Positions 21,834-30,803 of a stretch of DNA of 64,000 nucleotides are shown here, in pieces. Both the position numbers and the translations under genes were made by a program. Source of the stretch: Nakaseomyces glabratus (Eukaryota; Ascomycota; Saccharomycetes; Saccharomycetales; Saccharomycetaceae). The first letter of the stretch is position 1. Every line of letters begins with the position of its first letter. The notes beneath the pieces are model-generated. The model was not told where the DNA came from. It did no database searches and saw only the letters and a program-made list of their open reading frames with translations. The DNA lies in contig NC_088954.1 in the NCBI RefSeq assembly GCF_010111755.1, positions 248,001-312,000 on the forward strand. The letters run 5' to 3'.

Positions 21834-22198
21834 TGTGTTATTGAAATATGATCAATAGATGTGTGTTGTCTGCTTTGGTAGCTTTGAATTGGTAAGGTTT
21901 GGAGTGATATTTATTTAATTGTAATGTTTTTTGTTGTGTATTATTTGAATAGGTTAGATAAGGCAAACTGGAAAAGAAAGTATTTCTTATGACCTTCTGA
22001 ATTGAGATAAAATCAGGTTCTTTATATATGACTACAATAAAATAAATCTTTTGCCAAACTTGGTTAATTTCTCAATGCCAGTATATGCTTCAGATGGTAT
22101 TCATTCCTACTTAGGAATACCGTACCAGTTTTCTGATAACCAATGCAACATTCCTTGTAAAAGCACGGGCACTTTCTCGATAAATGCACATAGCTCTT

Positions 22199-22204
22199 AC
22201 CAGC
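22199..22204. promoter_or_regulatory. Ace2/Swi5-type site ACCAGC
   Basis: ACCAGC, about 365 bp upstream of the EGT2 ATG. Matches the known Ace2/Swi5 core. Confidence 0.45.
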
Positions 22205-22424
22205 AAATTCCAAAGAAAGGTAGAAAAAAGAGGAGGTCTTAATCAGCGATCTCGAGGACCTGTTCTCATTAATGGGCACGCATTAACGAACACCGATATG
22301 TATTGCAGGTACAGTGTAAAAAAACGGTATTTAACTACCAGTCTGAATAGTTACTGTTTGTTACCGTACTTTAAACTATCATTGTACGTCGATTTCTAGG
22401 GTAGATCTAACTTCACGCAACAAT

Positions 22425-22430
22425 GCTGGT
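22425..22430. promoter_or_regulatory. Ace2/Swi5-type site GCTGGT
   Basis: GCTGGT, reverse complement of ACCAGC, about 590 bp upstream of EGT2 and 40 bp from the next site. Confidence 0.5.
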
Positions 22431-22469
22431 AAAGATTTACGCTATTTGACTCAATTTAGAGAATGTGAG

Positions 22470-22475
22470 ACCAGC
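22470..22475. promoter_or_regulatory. Ace2/Swi5-type site ACCAGC
   Basis: ACCAGC in opposite orientation to, and 45 bp from, the site at 22425. The close pair is the best candidate for a functional upstream element. Confidence 0.5.
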
Positions 22476-22764
22476 AGATCTACAAAAAATCGGGTTCTGA
22501 TAAATCTGGCACAGCAGGTTCTGAGGAAATGCCCTCTTCCTTGAAAGTTTAGGGACACCAGAATAACACTGCATAAAGGACTGTGCACTATTCGCTGTGG
22601 ACTAAACTAATTTGTGCAGGATTTGTTTGGAGCAGAGCAACTAACCTAGAAAATGCTGTACATAATGATTTGTAACTTTTTTATTTTTCTCTGGGAGCTC
22701 CCAGAAAACATTGCACGATTAAGTCCAAACTGAATGTATAGAAAAAATAAGATGGCTGGAAGTT

Positions 22765-22770
22765 GCTGGC
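22765..22770. promoter_or_regulatory. Ace2/Swi5-like site GCTGGC
   Basis: GCTGGC, a weaker variant of the core, about 930 bp from EGT2. Confidence 0.3.
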
Positions 22771-23720
22771 TAGTGATAATTGAGAATCTTAAAATCATTG
22801 CTGGGTTACTGATTTCGATGGGTTTTTTTGCAAGCCAGATATCTATCAATACAAGAAGAACTAATTTGTAGGCGGTGTTATGTTCTCCTTCAAACCTCTT
22901 CGCCATTTAAATTGTCTATTCTTGAATGGCTGACTCTTAGCATGTATTCTGGTCGAGTGAATTGGTATGAATGAATACGTTCTGGTGAAAAGTCTGGTGC
23001 GTAATTTCTGTTGAATCAATTGAGTTTGTTGAGCCACAAGCGTAATTGGTAGTTAGTAGGAGATAAAATTCAGGAGGCTGTGCTTGGCCTTGTCTATTAG
23101 CAGAAGCAATTTTACTTGTAGAAATGCTGTCGATACCATCAGCAGTATGACAGGTCAACCTTGTTCAGCATAGGCCTATTATTGCCCTGAACCAAAAATC
23201 AACGGCTGGATCATCAAAATGTGTAGATATATGGAAGATAAAAAGACGACATTGATTTTGTGGGTAGAATTACAATATTGAGAGAGGAGTCTAGATTGGA
23301 TAAGTCTATAAGCGTTTCTTGTTCAAATCTTGCAGTTGTATATGCCTGTTCATCTTTCTAGGTATATTACACAATTACAAATAGCAGAATAAGTAGTCTT
23401 TATGTCTAGTCGAGCTGGTACAACAACTTTTCTTTTGGATAGTGGCCATATGTCATAATTCCTTCTTCGAATACCTAAAAAAGTTTAATTTTCGGATAAT
23501 TATGAAGGATCCGAAGCTAGTTGACAAAAAGCTCGAACCAATCATTATTCATCTGTATAGTTGACCACCAATATCCGGTTTTAGTAGGCACTAATAAAAA
23601 AGAACTTAAGATTACATGTATAAGTGATTATTATTCATTTGCCCAGCTCATAACATTTGAATTGTGCATACAAAGGAATCGAGGATTGAGGATACTACAT
23701 ACCGAGAGTAGTGTTGTTTG

Positions 23721-24152
23721 ATGGTTCTCCCGATAATAATTGGAGTTGGTGTAACGCTGGTAGCATGGACCACCCAATCGGCTCTCCGAGCTTGGCAGAT
23801 CTATAGAACTCTTACTCCAGGCATGATAGCAGCTATGAATGGGATCAAACTAACAAATTTTCGCTCGAAATACGCATCAAAATTTCACAGTGACAGGTTA
23901 AACCCGGGGCTGAAAATGCAACTAAACAAATGGGAAGGAGGATTTTATCATCCAATGTCAGAATCAGAGGCTTTAATGATACTAAATATTACTCAAAAAG
24001 AAATTATGAGTTTGAATGCTCCATTACTAAAGAAAAAGCATAGGCTAGCAATGCTTAAAAATCACCCAGATAAAGGTGGAAGTCCATATTTATCAGCAAA
24101 AATCAATGAAGCAAAGGAATTATTAGAAAAAAGTGTACTAACTAGGAAATAA
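23721..24152 (+). CDS. MDJ2: Mdj2, mitochondrial inner-membrane J-protein
   Basis: 143 aa from the ATG at 23721 (yeast 146). The frame is open one codon upstream at a TTG, which is not the start. The N-terminal MVLPIIIGVGVTLVAW is a short membrane anchor. A matrix-facing segment with LNKWEGGFYHPMSESEALMIL follows, then a C-terminal J domain with the HPD triad at 115-117 (NHPDKGGSPYL). It is a paralogue of Pam18 that stimulates mtHsp70 at the TIM23 import motor. Neighbours EGT2 and PEX6 match YNL327W-YNL328C-YNL329C. Confidence 0.96.
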   Translation: MVLPIIIGVGVTLVAWTTQSALRAWQIYRTLTPGMIAAMNGIKLTNFRSKYASKFHSDRLNPGLKMQLNKWEGGFYHPMSESEALMILNITQKEIMSLNAPLLKKKHRLAMLKNHPDKGGSPYLSAKINEAKELLEKSVLTRK

Positions 24153-24792
24153 TCAACGGTAGATCGTCTGCATGAATGGGTCGCATGCCGGTATTCTACT
24201 ATTAGAATAATTGCACAAAGTTTCATATTTTCTAGAAGGCAACTAGCCTTACAAAGGTAACGAAAAGGCTATGTCATGAATTTAGAGCTCTTGATTCTTT
24301 TTTTCATAGCATTACAAATTGGTAAAGGTATATGTAAACCGTCCAAGGATATGCAAAAGAAATACTCATACACAACAACCTTCAAGACACTATTCAATGT
24401 AGTAATGTTAAATATTTTTTAATTGAAACTATGATTGTATTTTGAGTGGAACTAATTCTTTATTCGAGTTCATCGGTTTCGTTAATGGATAATGTTTTAA
24501 TTGTTAGTTATCTTACCTTAACTCGCCATCACTAAATACGTTGTGTGGTGCATCGATTAATGTTTGAGTCGGCATATCATTTTTAACTCCGAATGTTTGT
24601 TCAAAGGATGGACCAGTGGTTTCTGAATCATCTCGGCACTATAAGATTGAAGTATGTATTTTATGTAATAGGTTTCGTTAATATAACGAACAGATTCTTG
24701 AAAATATTTATCTGATAGTTAGCCTTTATCAGTAAGTGCAGTGCAAGCCAGAGTTGATATTCCTGGGTGAGACCAATATAGGTCAAGACTTT
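24153..24792 (+). promoter_or_regulatory. MDJ2-PEX6 interval
   Basis: 640 bp. The notable content is the oleate-response element described below. A GTATGT at 24652 could resemble a 5' splice site, but no in-frame splice to PEX6 exists. Confidence 0.5.
24570..24591 (-). promoter_or_regulatory. Oleate response element (Oaf1/Pip2 site) of PEX6
   Basis: On the minus strand the 22 bp read CGGAGTTAA, ten bases, CCG. This fits the published ORE consensus CGG-N3-T-N-A-N9-12-CCG with every fixed base matched. It lies about 200 bp upstream of the first PEX6 ATG, a usual distance for this element. Confidence 0.7.
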
Positions 24793-27700
24793 ATGATGAT
24801 TACAGCGGATCTAATATGGGATGAGAATCTTGATAATGATTGTGAAGTGTCAAAAGACATATGGGAAGACGATACATTCATAGATAAGAGTTATTTGAAA
24901 GTTGTATTGCCTAGCTATGATGGGGTTGATACTCCGATAGTATATCATTTTAAGTTGAATGATGATTTGAAAATAAATTCAATCAAGATACCCACAAATT
25001 CCATCGGTAACCTTGGTAAGTTCGGTCGATTGAATACTTGTTCCTTAGAAGCTGTATCAGGAGAACCACCTGTTCTTAAAGAGATTATTATTAAGATTGA
25101 TGAAAGATTGTATGACAAACTAGCACTTCTACCTAAAGCTAATGAAAAAAAACAATACTTTCAAATTAAGTATAATCTGGTGAACAAGCAGTCTGTGATA
25201 CACGAAGGTAATATATGGGGGCATGTTTGTGAAGTAGTGGAGACTAAACCATTTAGTCAAGGTGTTATCGATTTTAGTGTTACTGACATTGTATTAATTA
25301 GGAGTAAAATACTGTCAGTAGAAAATAAACATGATAGAAGTTTAGTTAATTTACAAGCATTTCACGATTTATCAAGGATACCTTTAAAGTGTCTTCATTA
25401 CCCTGTTGAACGCTCTCTTCTTCTTCCTGAACCTCCTTTTGATGATGATGACTCTATTTATGTATTTTTTCCTTTTGACTTGTTATCAAAATTGAAAATA
25501 TCAAGCGGCTCGTTTGTACGTCTATCAAACTCTAAAAATTCTGTATTAGTACGAGCCTTCCTTTTACAGTCCCCTAATCATTATGCTGTTGATGGCATAT
25601 ATACAACACCATTTGTGTTGGCCCAATTTGATGAATTACCACTTGTTGAAGTTGAACCAGTATATAATAATGAATTAGCCTTTCCCACAGCATCAGAGGT
25701 AGTCATCTCAAAAGTTGGAAATGTATTGCACACACAAAAGAGATATCAGGAGCTTATTTTACAAAAGCTTAGATATTACTTTTTAACAGCAAGAAGAATA
25801 CTCAGTAATGGTAGTTTAATACCAATCACTATTGATTCATCATTTGATGAAATAATCTTAGAAGATATCGATTTGGATGTCAACACTATAAAATCAGATG
25901 ATGATTGTATTGTTTGGTTTGTTGTAAGTAACAGAAAATTTGAGAACATTTCAAACTATGATCCGAAAGCTGAATTTTTTGTTGATCCGAAACATACAAA
26001 ATTAATTACGTCAGCGATGGAGAATAGAAGTTTAAGCTCAAACACTTTTAATTCTGCTTTGAAATACTATGGTCTTCCAGGTGTATTTCACTACCGTCCT
26101 GATATATTTCCTGTTGTGAATGATATTAAAAATGTAATCAATACACATGCGGAAGCTAATAAAAAAGTACCTAATCTGCCAATGATATTAAACCTATCTT
26201 CAAATGTGCCAAAAGTGGGTAAAGCAAGTATCCTAAGAAGCATAGCTATCGATCTTTCATATCAGTTTGTTGATATTGATACTTTATCAGTAGTATTTTC
26301 GTCAGGGTCATCAGATATTGCTACAACTTTTTTGGGATATCTTAAAGGCAAACTCGAAAATCTGCTACCCTTCACTGGAAATACGATTATACTAATCAAA
26401 CATATTGATCACATATTGAAAAAAGTTGATCAAAATCAGGATATACAACAATCCAGACAAGTTAAAGCACTAGAAGGTGACCTAATATCTTTCATTAAAT
26501 CTTACTCAAGGATATATCCAGGTGTTGTATTTGCGTTTACATCAGCTAGTATTGATAACCTACCTGAGGGCTTCCGATCAGAAATTAAGTTCGATTATGT
26601 TGTTCATCCGCCCAATGAAAAACAGCGGCGAAGTATAATTGATGAGCTTTTGTCAACATCAGATCTCTTTCAAAAGTATGGTAACAGGAAATTACGTATT
26701 CAGTGTTCTAATGAGATAGAAATTTCTACATTATCTTTGCATTCGGCGGGGTTGTCGCCCTATGATATACAATATATTATTAGTTTGGCTGTGGCAGATT
26801 CGTTGAGAAAATGTAACAACTATCTGTTGTGGAGACAAAATAAAATAAAGGTGGATATGATATCTATACAAAATGCACTAGAAAAGGTGAGAAGTGATTA
26901 TTCCGCTTCAATTGGTGCACCAAGTATACCGAATGTAACCTGGGATGATGTTGGTGGGTTGAGTTCTGTCAAGGATGCTATAATGGAAACGATTGACTTA
27001 CCATTGAAACATCCAGAATTATTTGGGTCAGGTCTGAAGAAACGAAGTGGTATTTTATTTTATGGTCCACCAGGAACCGGTAAAACACTTCTTGCAAAAG
27101 CAATTGCAACAAATTTCTCGCTGAATTTTTTTAGTGTGAAAGGTCCAGAGCTGTTAAATATGTACATAGGTGAATCTGAAGCAAATGTGAGAAGAGTATT
27201 CCAGAAGGCGAGAGATGCCAAACCGTGTGTAATATTCTTTGATGAAGTTGACTCTGTTGCACCAAAAAGGGGAAACCAAGGAGATTCCGGGGGTGTTATG
27301 GATAGAATAGTCTCTCAACTATTAGCAGAATTGGACGGAATGAGCTCTGACGGTGATGGTGTTTTTATTATAGGTGCAACGAATAGGCCTGATTTATTGG
27401 ATGAAGCACTTTTAAGGCCGGGTCGTTTTGATAAACTAATCTATTTAGGTATTGCAGATACCAGAGAAAAGCAGGCTAATATAATGAGGGCTTTGACAAG
27501 AAAATTCAAAGTGAGCTCTGACATTAACTTTGATGAACTTGTGTCTGATTTTCCATTTAGTTATACAGGTGCCGACTTTTATGCTCTTTGCTCAGATGCA
27601 ATGTTGAAGGCCATGACTAGAATATCGAAGGAAATTGATGAGAAAGTTGACAAATATAATCAAGACAATGGTACTAGTATATCAATACGATACTGGTTTG

Positions 27701-27846
27701 ACCATGTATGCTCTGATGAAGATACTGATGTTATAGTTAAGAAGGAAGATTTTTTAAATGCTAATAAAGAGCTGATACCAAGTGTTTCCCAGCAAGAGTT
27801 GGAACATTATAAACAAATCAGGGCTAATTTTGAGGATAGTAAGTAG
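24793..27846 (+). CDS. PEX6: Pex6, AAA ATPase of the peroxisomal receptor-export machine
   Basis: 1017 aa from the first in-frame ATG (yeast 1030). Pex1-Pex6 extracts ubiquitinated Pex5 from the peroxisome membrane. N-terminal adaptor domains; a degenerate D1 (about 445-650) in which the Walker A region reads SSNVPKVGKAS, so it is unlikely to hydrolyse ATP well; and a canonical D2 with Walker A GPPGTGKT (758-765), Walker B FFDEVD (D817, E818) and the second region of homology GATNRPDLLDEALLRPGRFD. The frame stays open 19 codons upstream to a GTG at 24736 just after a TAA, and those codons encode residues resembling the yeast N-terminus (KPELIF versus KASLTF). The start is therefore uncertain. 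Confidence 0.95.
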   Translation: MMITADLIWDENLDNDCEVSKDIWEDDTFIDKSYLKVVLPSYDGVDTPIVYHFKLNDDLKINSIKIPTNSIGNLGKFGRLNTCSLEAVSGEPPVLKEIIIKIDERLYDKLALLPKANEKKQYFQIKYNLVNKQSVIHEGNIWGHVCEVVETKPFSQGVIDFSVTDIVLIRSKILSVENKHDRSLVNLQAFHDLSRIPLKCLHYPVERSLLLPEPPFDDDDSIYVFFPFDLLSKLKISSGSFVRLSNSKNSVLVRAFLLQSPNHYAVDGIYTTPFVLAQFDELPLVEVEPVYNNELAFPTASEVVISKVGNVLHTQKRYQELILQKLRYYFLTARRILSNGSLIPITIDSSFDEIILEDIDLDVNTIKSDDDCIVWFVVSNRKFENISNYDPKAEFFVDPKHTKLITSAMENRSLSSNTFNSALKYYGLPGVFHYRPDIFPVVNDIKNVINTHAEANKKVPNLPMILNLSSNVPKVGKASILRSIAIDLSYQFVDIDTLSVVFSSGSSDIATTFLGYLKGKLENLLPFTGNTIILIKHIDHILKKVDQNQDIQQSRQVKALEGDLISFIKSYSRIYPGVVFAFTSASIDNLPEGFRSEIKFDYVVHPPNEKQRRSIIDELLSTSDLFQKYGNRKLRIQCSNEIEISTLSLHSAGLSPYDIQYIISLAVADSLRKCNNYLLWRQNKIKVDMISIQNALEKVRSDYSASIGAPSIPNVTWDDVGGLSSVKDAIMETIDLPLKHPELFGSGLKKRSGILFYGPPGTGKTLLAKAIATNFSLNFFSVKGPELLNMYIGESEANVRRVFQKARDAKPCVIFFDEVDSVAPKRGNQGDSGGVMDRIVSQLLAELDGMSSDGDGVFIIGATNRPDLLDEALLRPGRFDKLIYLGIADTREKQANIMRALTRKFKVSSDINFDELVSDFPFSYTGADFYALCSDAMLKAMTRISKEIDEKVDKYNQDNGTSISIRYWFDHVCSDEDTDVIVKKEDFLNANKELIPSVSQQELEHYKQIRANFEDSK

Positions 27847-28370
27847 TTTTTTTTACTACATCAGATATTTCATACAACACTTGTATAAAGCAACAAAAGA
27901 AATAGCTCATATTCATAAAGAAGATATGTTGAAAGATATCATATATCCAACAAGATAAAAATTCATTGTTGGTTTTGTAGTGCCAAAACTTGTAATGTAT
28001 TGTTTTTATTTATTCGGTTACGAAATGAATGACAAGTGAATACAATGCTACTATGATCGTAGCTCAAAAAATTGAGGTCACTAAAGATAATGGAATCAAG
28101 TTAAGCGAGTTTACCTACAGTATACGAAATGGCATGGGATATGCATCATAATATGTCTATATTGTTGAAATTTGAACTTGATCAACAAATTAATGTTTTA
28201 TTAAAAGATATATGTATATTATATGTTATTGGTTACATTTCTATATGTGAAAGTAGCGCTCTCTTACTAAATGTGAAGGTTACTATAATGCACATTGATA
28301 GAGTAAAATTAGAATGCAATATCTGTTACAGTAGTTGAAAAATGCAATGCAGTAGTGGAGTTTTCGTTAA
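27847..28370. other. Convergent 3' interval PEX6/PSF3
   Basis: 524 bp AT-rich DNA at the junction between the YNL-like and YOL-like blocks. A 69-codon ORF here (28129-28338) is unsupported. Confidence 0.4.
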
Positions 28371-29120
28371 TTATTTGGATACCCATTTCTTTGTATCTCT
28401 GTAAGAATCGTGAGTGTCCTTGTATAGTTGTCTTTCAAATTCGTCCAGTTTGAGTAAGAATCTAGTAGAAGCTGCCAAGTTAGTAGCCTGGCTAGTACCA
28501 ACAGATGAACCAATTCCTGAATTGTTGGCAGATCTAGTTGTTAAAGAAGAAGTACCGTTAATGGACGCCAGGGGTCCTGATCTATCCTCGTTTGCACTAT
28601 TCTGCTGAAGTCTTAATGCATCAAGCAAGGCACTTCTGTATTTGTTCCCGTACTCGGTATCTATCGACACACTGCTGGCATAGTTGTTTATCTGCTGTGC
28701 TCTTTCAAGCAGCAGCTCATACACTATTTCACCTAGGTCTTTGTCACTATAGAGCGCTATCCATTTAAGAGCCATGTCCAAGAAGTAAGGGTTTATCGCG
28801 TGTAAATCCAGCGACTTGGGATCTGTCTTAATCGCATTTATTACTTTGTTCGAGAACATATCAGGCGTAAGCAGCTCTACGAAGGCATCACCGCCATCCT
28901 CTTCCTCTGCATTAGGGTCCATGTCCTCCTGTTCCTGGCTATCCGCACCTACAATGGCCAACACCCGCGCCAACCACAGTGGCAAAGAAAGCTTTGTATT
29001 CTTCCGTATCGGTTTCCCTGGGTTATTCTCCAAGTACCCTAGCCCCGGAATCTCATAGTTAAACTTACAAGGAACTTCAGTAGAGTCCACTAGTATGTCA
29101 TCTATATCATAGTAGCCCAT
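28371..29120 (-). CDS. PSF3: Psf3, GINS complex subunit
   Basis: 249 aa from the ATG at 29120, whose product begins MGYYDIDDIL just as yeast Psf3 begins MGYYDIDDVL. The open frame extends 28 codons to a GTG, which is rejected. GINS joins Mcm2-7 and Cdc45 in the replicative helicase. Conserved blocks: GLGYLENNPGKPI, TKLSLPLWLARVLAIVG, FVELLTPDMFS, INAIKTDPKSLDLH, and the C-terminal KLDEFERQLYKDTHDSY. It is longer than yeast (194 aa) because of an acidic insert near residue 70 and a Ser/Asn/Thr-rich insert before the last helix. It is divergent from PEX11, as in S. cerevisiae. Confidence 0.96.
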   Translation of the reverse strand: MGYYDIDDILVDSTEVPCKFNYEIPGLGYLENNPGKPIRKNTKLSLPLWLARVLAIVGADSQEQEDMDPNAEEEDGGDAFVELLTPDMFSNKVINAIKTDPKSLDLHAINPYFLDMALKWIALYSDKDLGEIVYELLLERAQQINNYASSVSIDTEYGNKYRSALLDALRLQQNSANEDRSGPLASINGTSSLTTRSANNSGIGSSVGTSQATNLAASTRFLLKLDEFERQLYKDTHDSYRDTKKWVSK

Positions 29121-29255
29121 CAGTCGACTGTCTGTCGTACTTAGTCCCCGTATGTATTTCGATACAATCCCGTTGAAATAGAAATGTATTGCCGCCACTG
29201 GCACGATTCGCAGTTACTACTGTATAACCGAAATGAAACTATAAGAGTGTGGATG

Positions 29256-29261
29256 ACGCGT
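29256..29261. promoter_or_regulatory. MCB box ACGCGT
   Basis: Exact MluI cell-cycle box, about 135 bp upstream of the PSF3 ATG. MBF sites drive G1/S transcription of replication genes. Confidence 0.6.
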
Positions 29262-29291
29262 CAGCCGTTATACTTATCAGAATTAAAATGA

Positions 29292-29297
29292 ACGCGT
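29292..29297. promoter_or_regulatory. MCB box ACGCGT
   Basis: Second exact MCB, 36 bp from the first. Paired MCBs are typical of MBF-regulated replication genes. Confidence 0.6.
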
Positions 29298-29538
29298 AAA
29301 AGTCCGTACACCACTATATTACACATGTAGTTTCCGTGCACAGCTATGACATATTAGCCCTTAATTGAAGTCGAAGGGTGAACAGGCTTTCATATAACGA
29401 ATAAAATAGTACTCTCTGAAGTAAATACAATGAGGACAGAGCTGCTTTGTGGTGGTACTACAACGTATAAGTCATAATCGATGGATTTTGTCTTGTTTAT
29501 TTGTGGCCCTCAAACCGCCATCGAAGTGTGAGCGTTCT

Positions 29539-29560
29539 CGGTGTTTGTTCCATCCGTCCG
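29539..29560 (+). promoter_or_regulatory. ORE-like element upstream of PEX11
   Basis: CGG-N16-CCG, the same spacing as the PEX6 element. The inner T matches the ORE consensus, but the expected A is G, so it is a one-mismatch site. It lies about 500 bp upstream of PEX11. Confidence 0.45.
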
Positions 29561-30056
29561 GTCCCCGATGACTCGTAGATGAAGTGCTCATCATTCTCCA
29601 GGCCTCTTGTATATCAATGAGAACCTCACCTATTGCTGTCAAAGCAAAAAAAGATGAGCATCCCTTTCTCTTGAAATGTGTGATCTTTTGGGTTTGTAGA
29701 AAGGTACAGTGTTTGTGGCTTTTAGGATTAAACCCCGAATACCCAGATGTCCTGTTCTAAAGAATGGGCACACGACTCTCCACCTCTAATTCTCTTTGAC
29801 GTTGGAGTAATGTGATGAGGGGACTTGACAAGGAACTTGTGTATGTTTAGGAGGAATATATATTGTGTAACAGATTCTTGGAAAGTCCGACTTTTCCCAC
29901 CTCGTCTTGCTACCGAAGCAGCTTGTCTGTCTCACTCTTTCTCGCCTTCATTTAGGAAATCTAAAAAGTGAAGGACAACCTATTACAATACAAATAAGCA
30001 ATATCCTGGGACTACAGGTATAAAAGAGTTCATCATCGAGGAAAAACGAGGATAAG

Positions 30057-30803
30057 ATGGTTTGCGACACGTTGGTTTACCACCCTACGATTACTAGGTT
30101 AATCAAGTTTTTGGATACCACCGCAGGCAGGGAGAAAGCACTGCGTTTATTACAGTATCTATGCAGGTTTTTGGCTGTGCAGCAGAGTTCCGCGTTGGCG
30201 AAGGGCCTGCAGGTGCAGTTCACCATGGTTCGTAAGATTTTGCGTTTCTTGAAGCCATTGAACCACTTGCAAGCTGCCTCGAAGTTTTACGATAACAAGC
30301 TCAATGGTGATGATATTCTACGTGTCGGTAATGTCATAAAGAACCTTGCCTACGCCGGGTACTTGACTTTTGATCAAATAAACTTGTTGCGGATCTTGAA
30401 GCTTGTGCCAGTGACTCAGTTCACCGGCAAGAAAGTGCCAAAGCTGGCTAATTGGTTCTGGTTCGTCGGTTTGATATCGGGGCTGGTAATGGATGTCCGT
30501 AATATACACACATCTCAAACTAAGATTTTGACCATTGCATCTAAGGCTAGTAGTGTTTCTCCAGATGGCTCAGATGTCGAAAAGCCATCTGATGCTCAAT
30601 TCGCCGAAGAAACCAAGGCCGCATACGTCACAGCATGTAAGCAAAGATACGCTGCGATTAGAAGATTAGTCTGGGACTCGTTCGATACCTTTATTGTGTT
30701 GAACAACTTGGGCTACTTGTCCAGCAGTGAGGATTCTATTGGTCTGGCCGGTGTTGTCACCTCTCTACTAGGCTTAGAGGACTTATGGAAAGGTACGAAA
30801 TAA
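30057..30803 (+). CDS. PEX11: Pex11, peroxisome elongation/fission protein
   Basis: 248 aa (yeast 236). An abundant peroxisomal membrane protein that elongates the membrane before fission and forms a pore. The N-terminus MVCDTLVYHP, the amphipathic segment with REKALRLLQYLCRFL, then FLKPLNHLQAASKFYDNKL and the C-terminal SFIVLNNLGYLSS-like FIVLNNLGYLSS are near-identical to yeast. A hydrophobic helix is at about 130-150 (NWFWFVGLISGLVMDV). It is the last gene of the conserved block; the next 5.2 kb to the right have no gene until the hexose transporter. Confidence 0.97.
   Translation: MVCDTLVYHPTITRLIKFLDTTAGREKALRLLQYLCRFLAVQQSSALAKGLQVQFTMVRKILRFLKPLNHLQAASKFYDNKLNGDDILRVGNVIKNLAYAGYLTFDQINLLRILKLVPVTQFTGKKVPKLANWFWFVGLISGLVMDVRNIHTSQTKILTIASKASSVSPDGSDVEKPSDAQFAEETKAAYVTACKQRYAAIRRLVWDSFDTFIVLNNLGYLSSSEDSIGLAGVVTSLLGLEDLWKGTK

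Larger units (their letters stand above)
21834..23720. promoter_or_regulatory. Long EGT2/MDJ2 divergent interval
   Basis: 1.89 kb without a supportable gene. It contains four Ace2/Swi5-type sites listed separately. ORFs of 60-86 codons here have no recognisable similarity. The length suits a cell-cycle-regulated promoter for EGT2. Confidence 0.55.
29121..30056. promoter_or_regulatory. PSF3/PEX11 divergent promoter
   Basis: 936 bp containing two MCB boxes near PSF3 and an ORE-like element in the PEX11 half, listed below. No ORF or RNA gene. Confidence 0.6.

Noticed and set aside
22646..22906. 86-codon minus-strand ORF in the EGT2/MDJ2 interval
   Set aside because: Hydrophobic, AT-driven composition, no known family; it overlaps candidate regulatory sites.
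23531..23540. tRNA B-box-like CTCGAACC
   Set aside because: No A-box or foldable cloverleaf around it. No other tRNA signal was found in the window.
24608..24741. Possible 5' exon and intron for PEX6 (ATG at 24608, GTATGT at 24652)
   Set aside because: No 3' splice site restores the PEX6 frame and there is no TACTAAC-like branchpoint.
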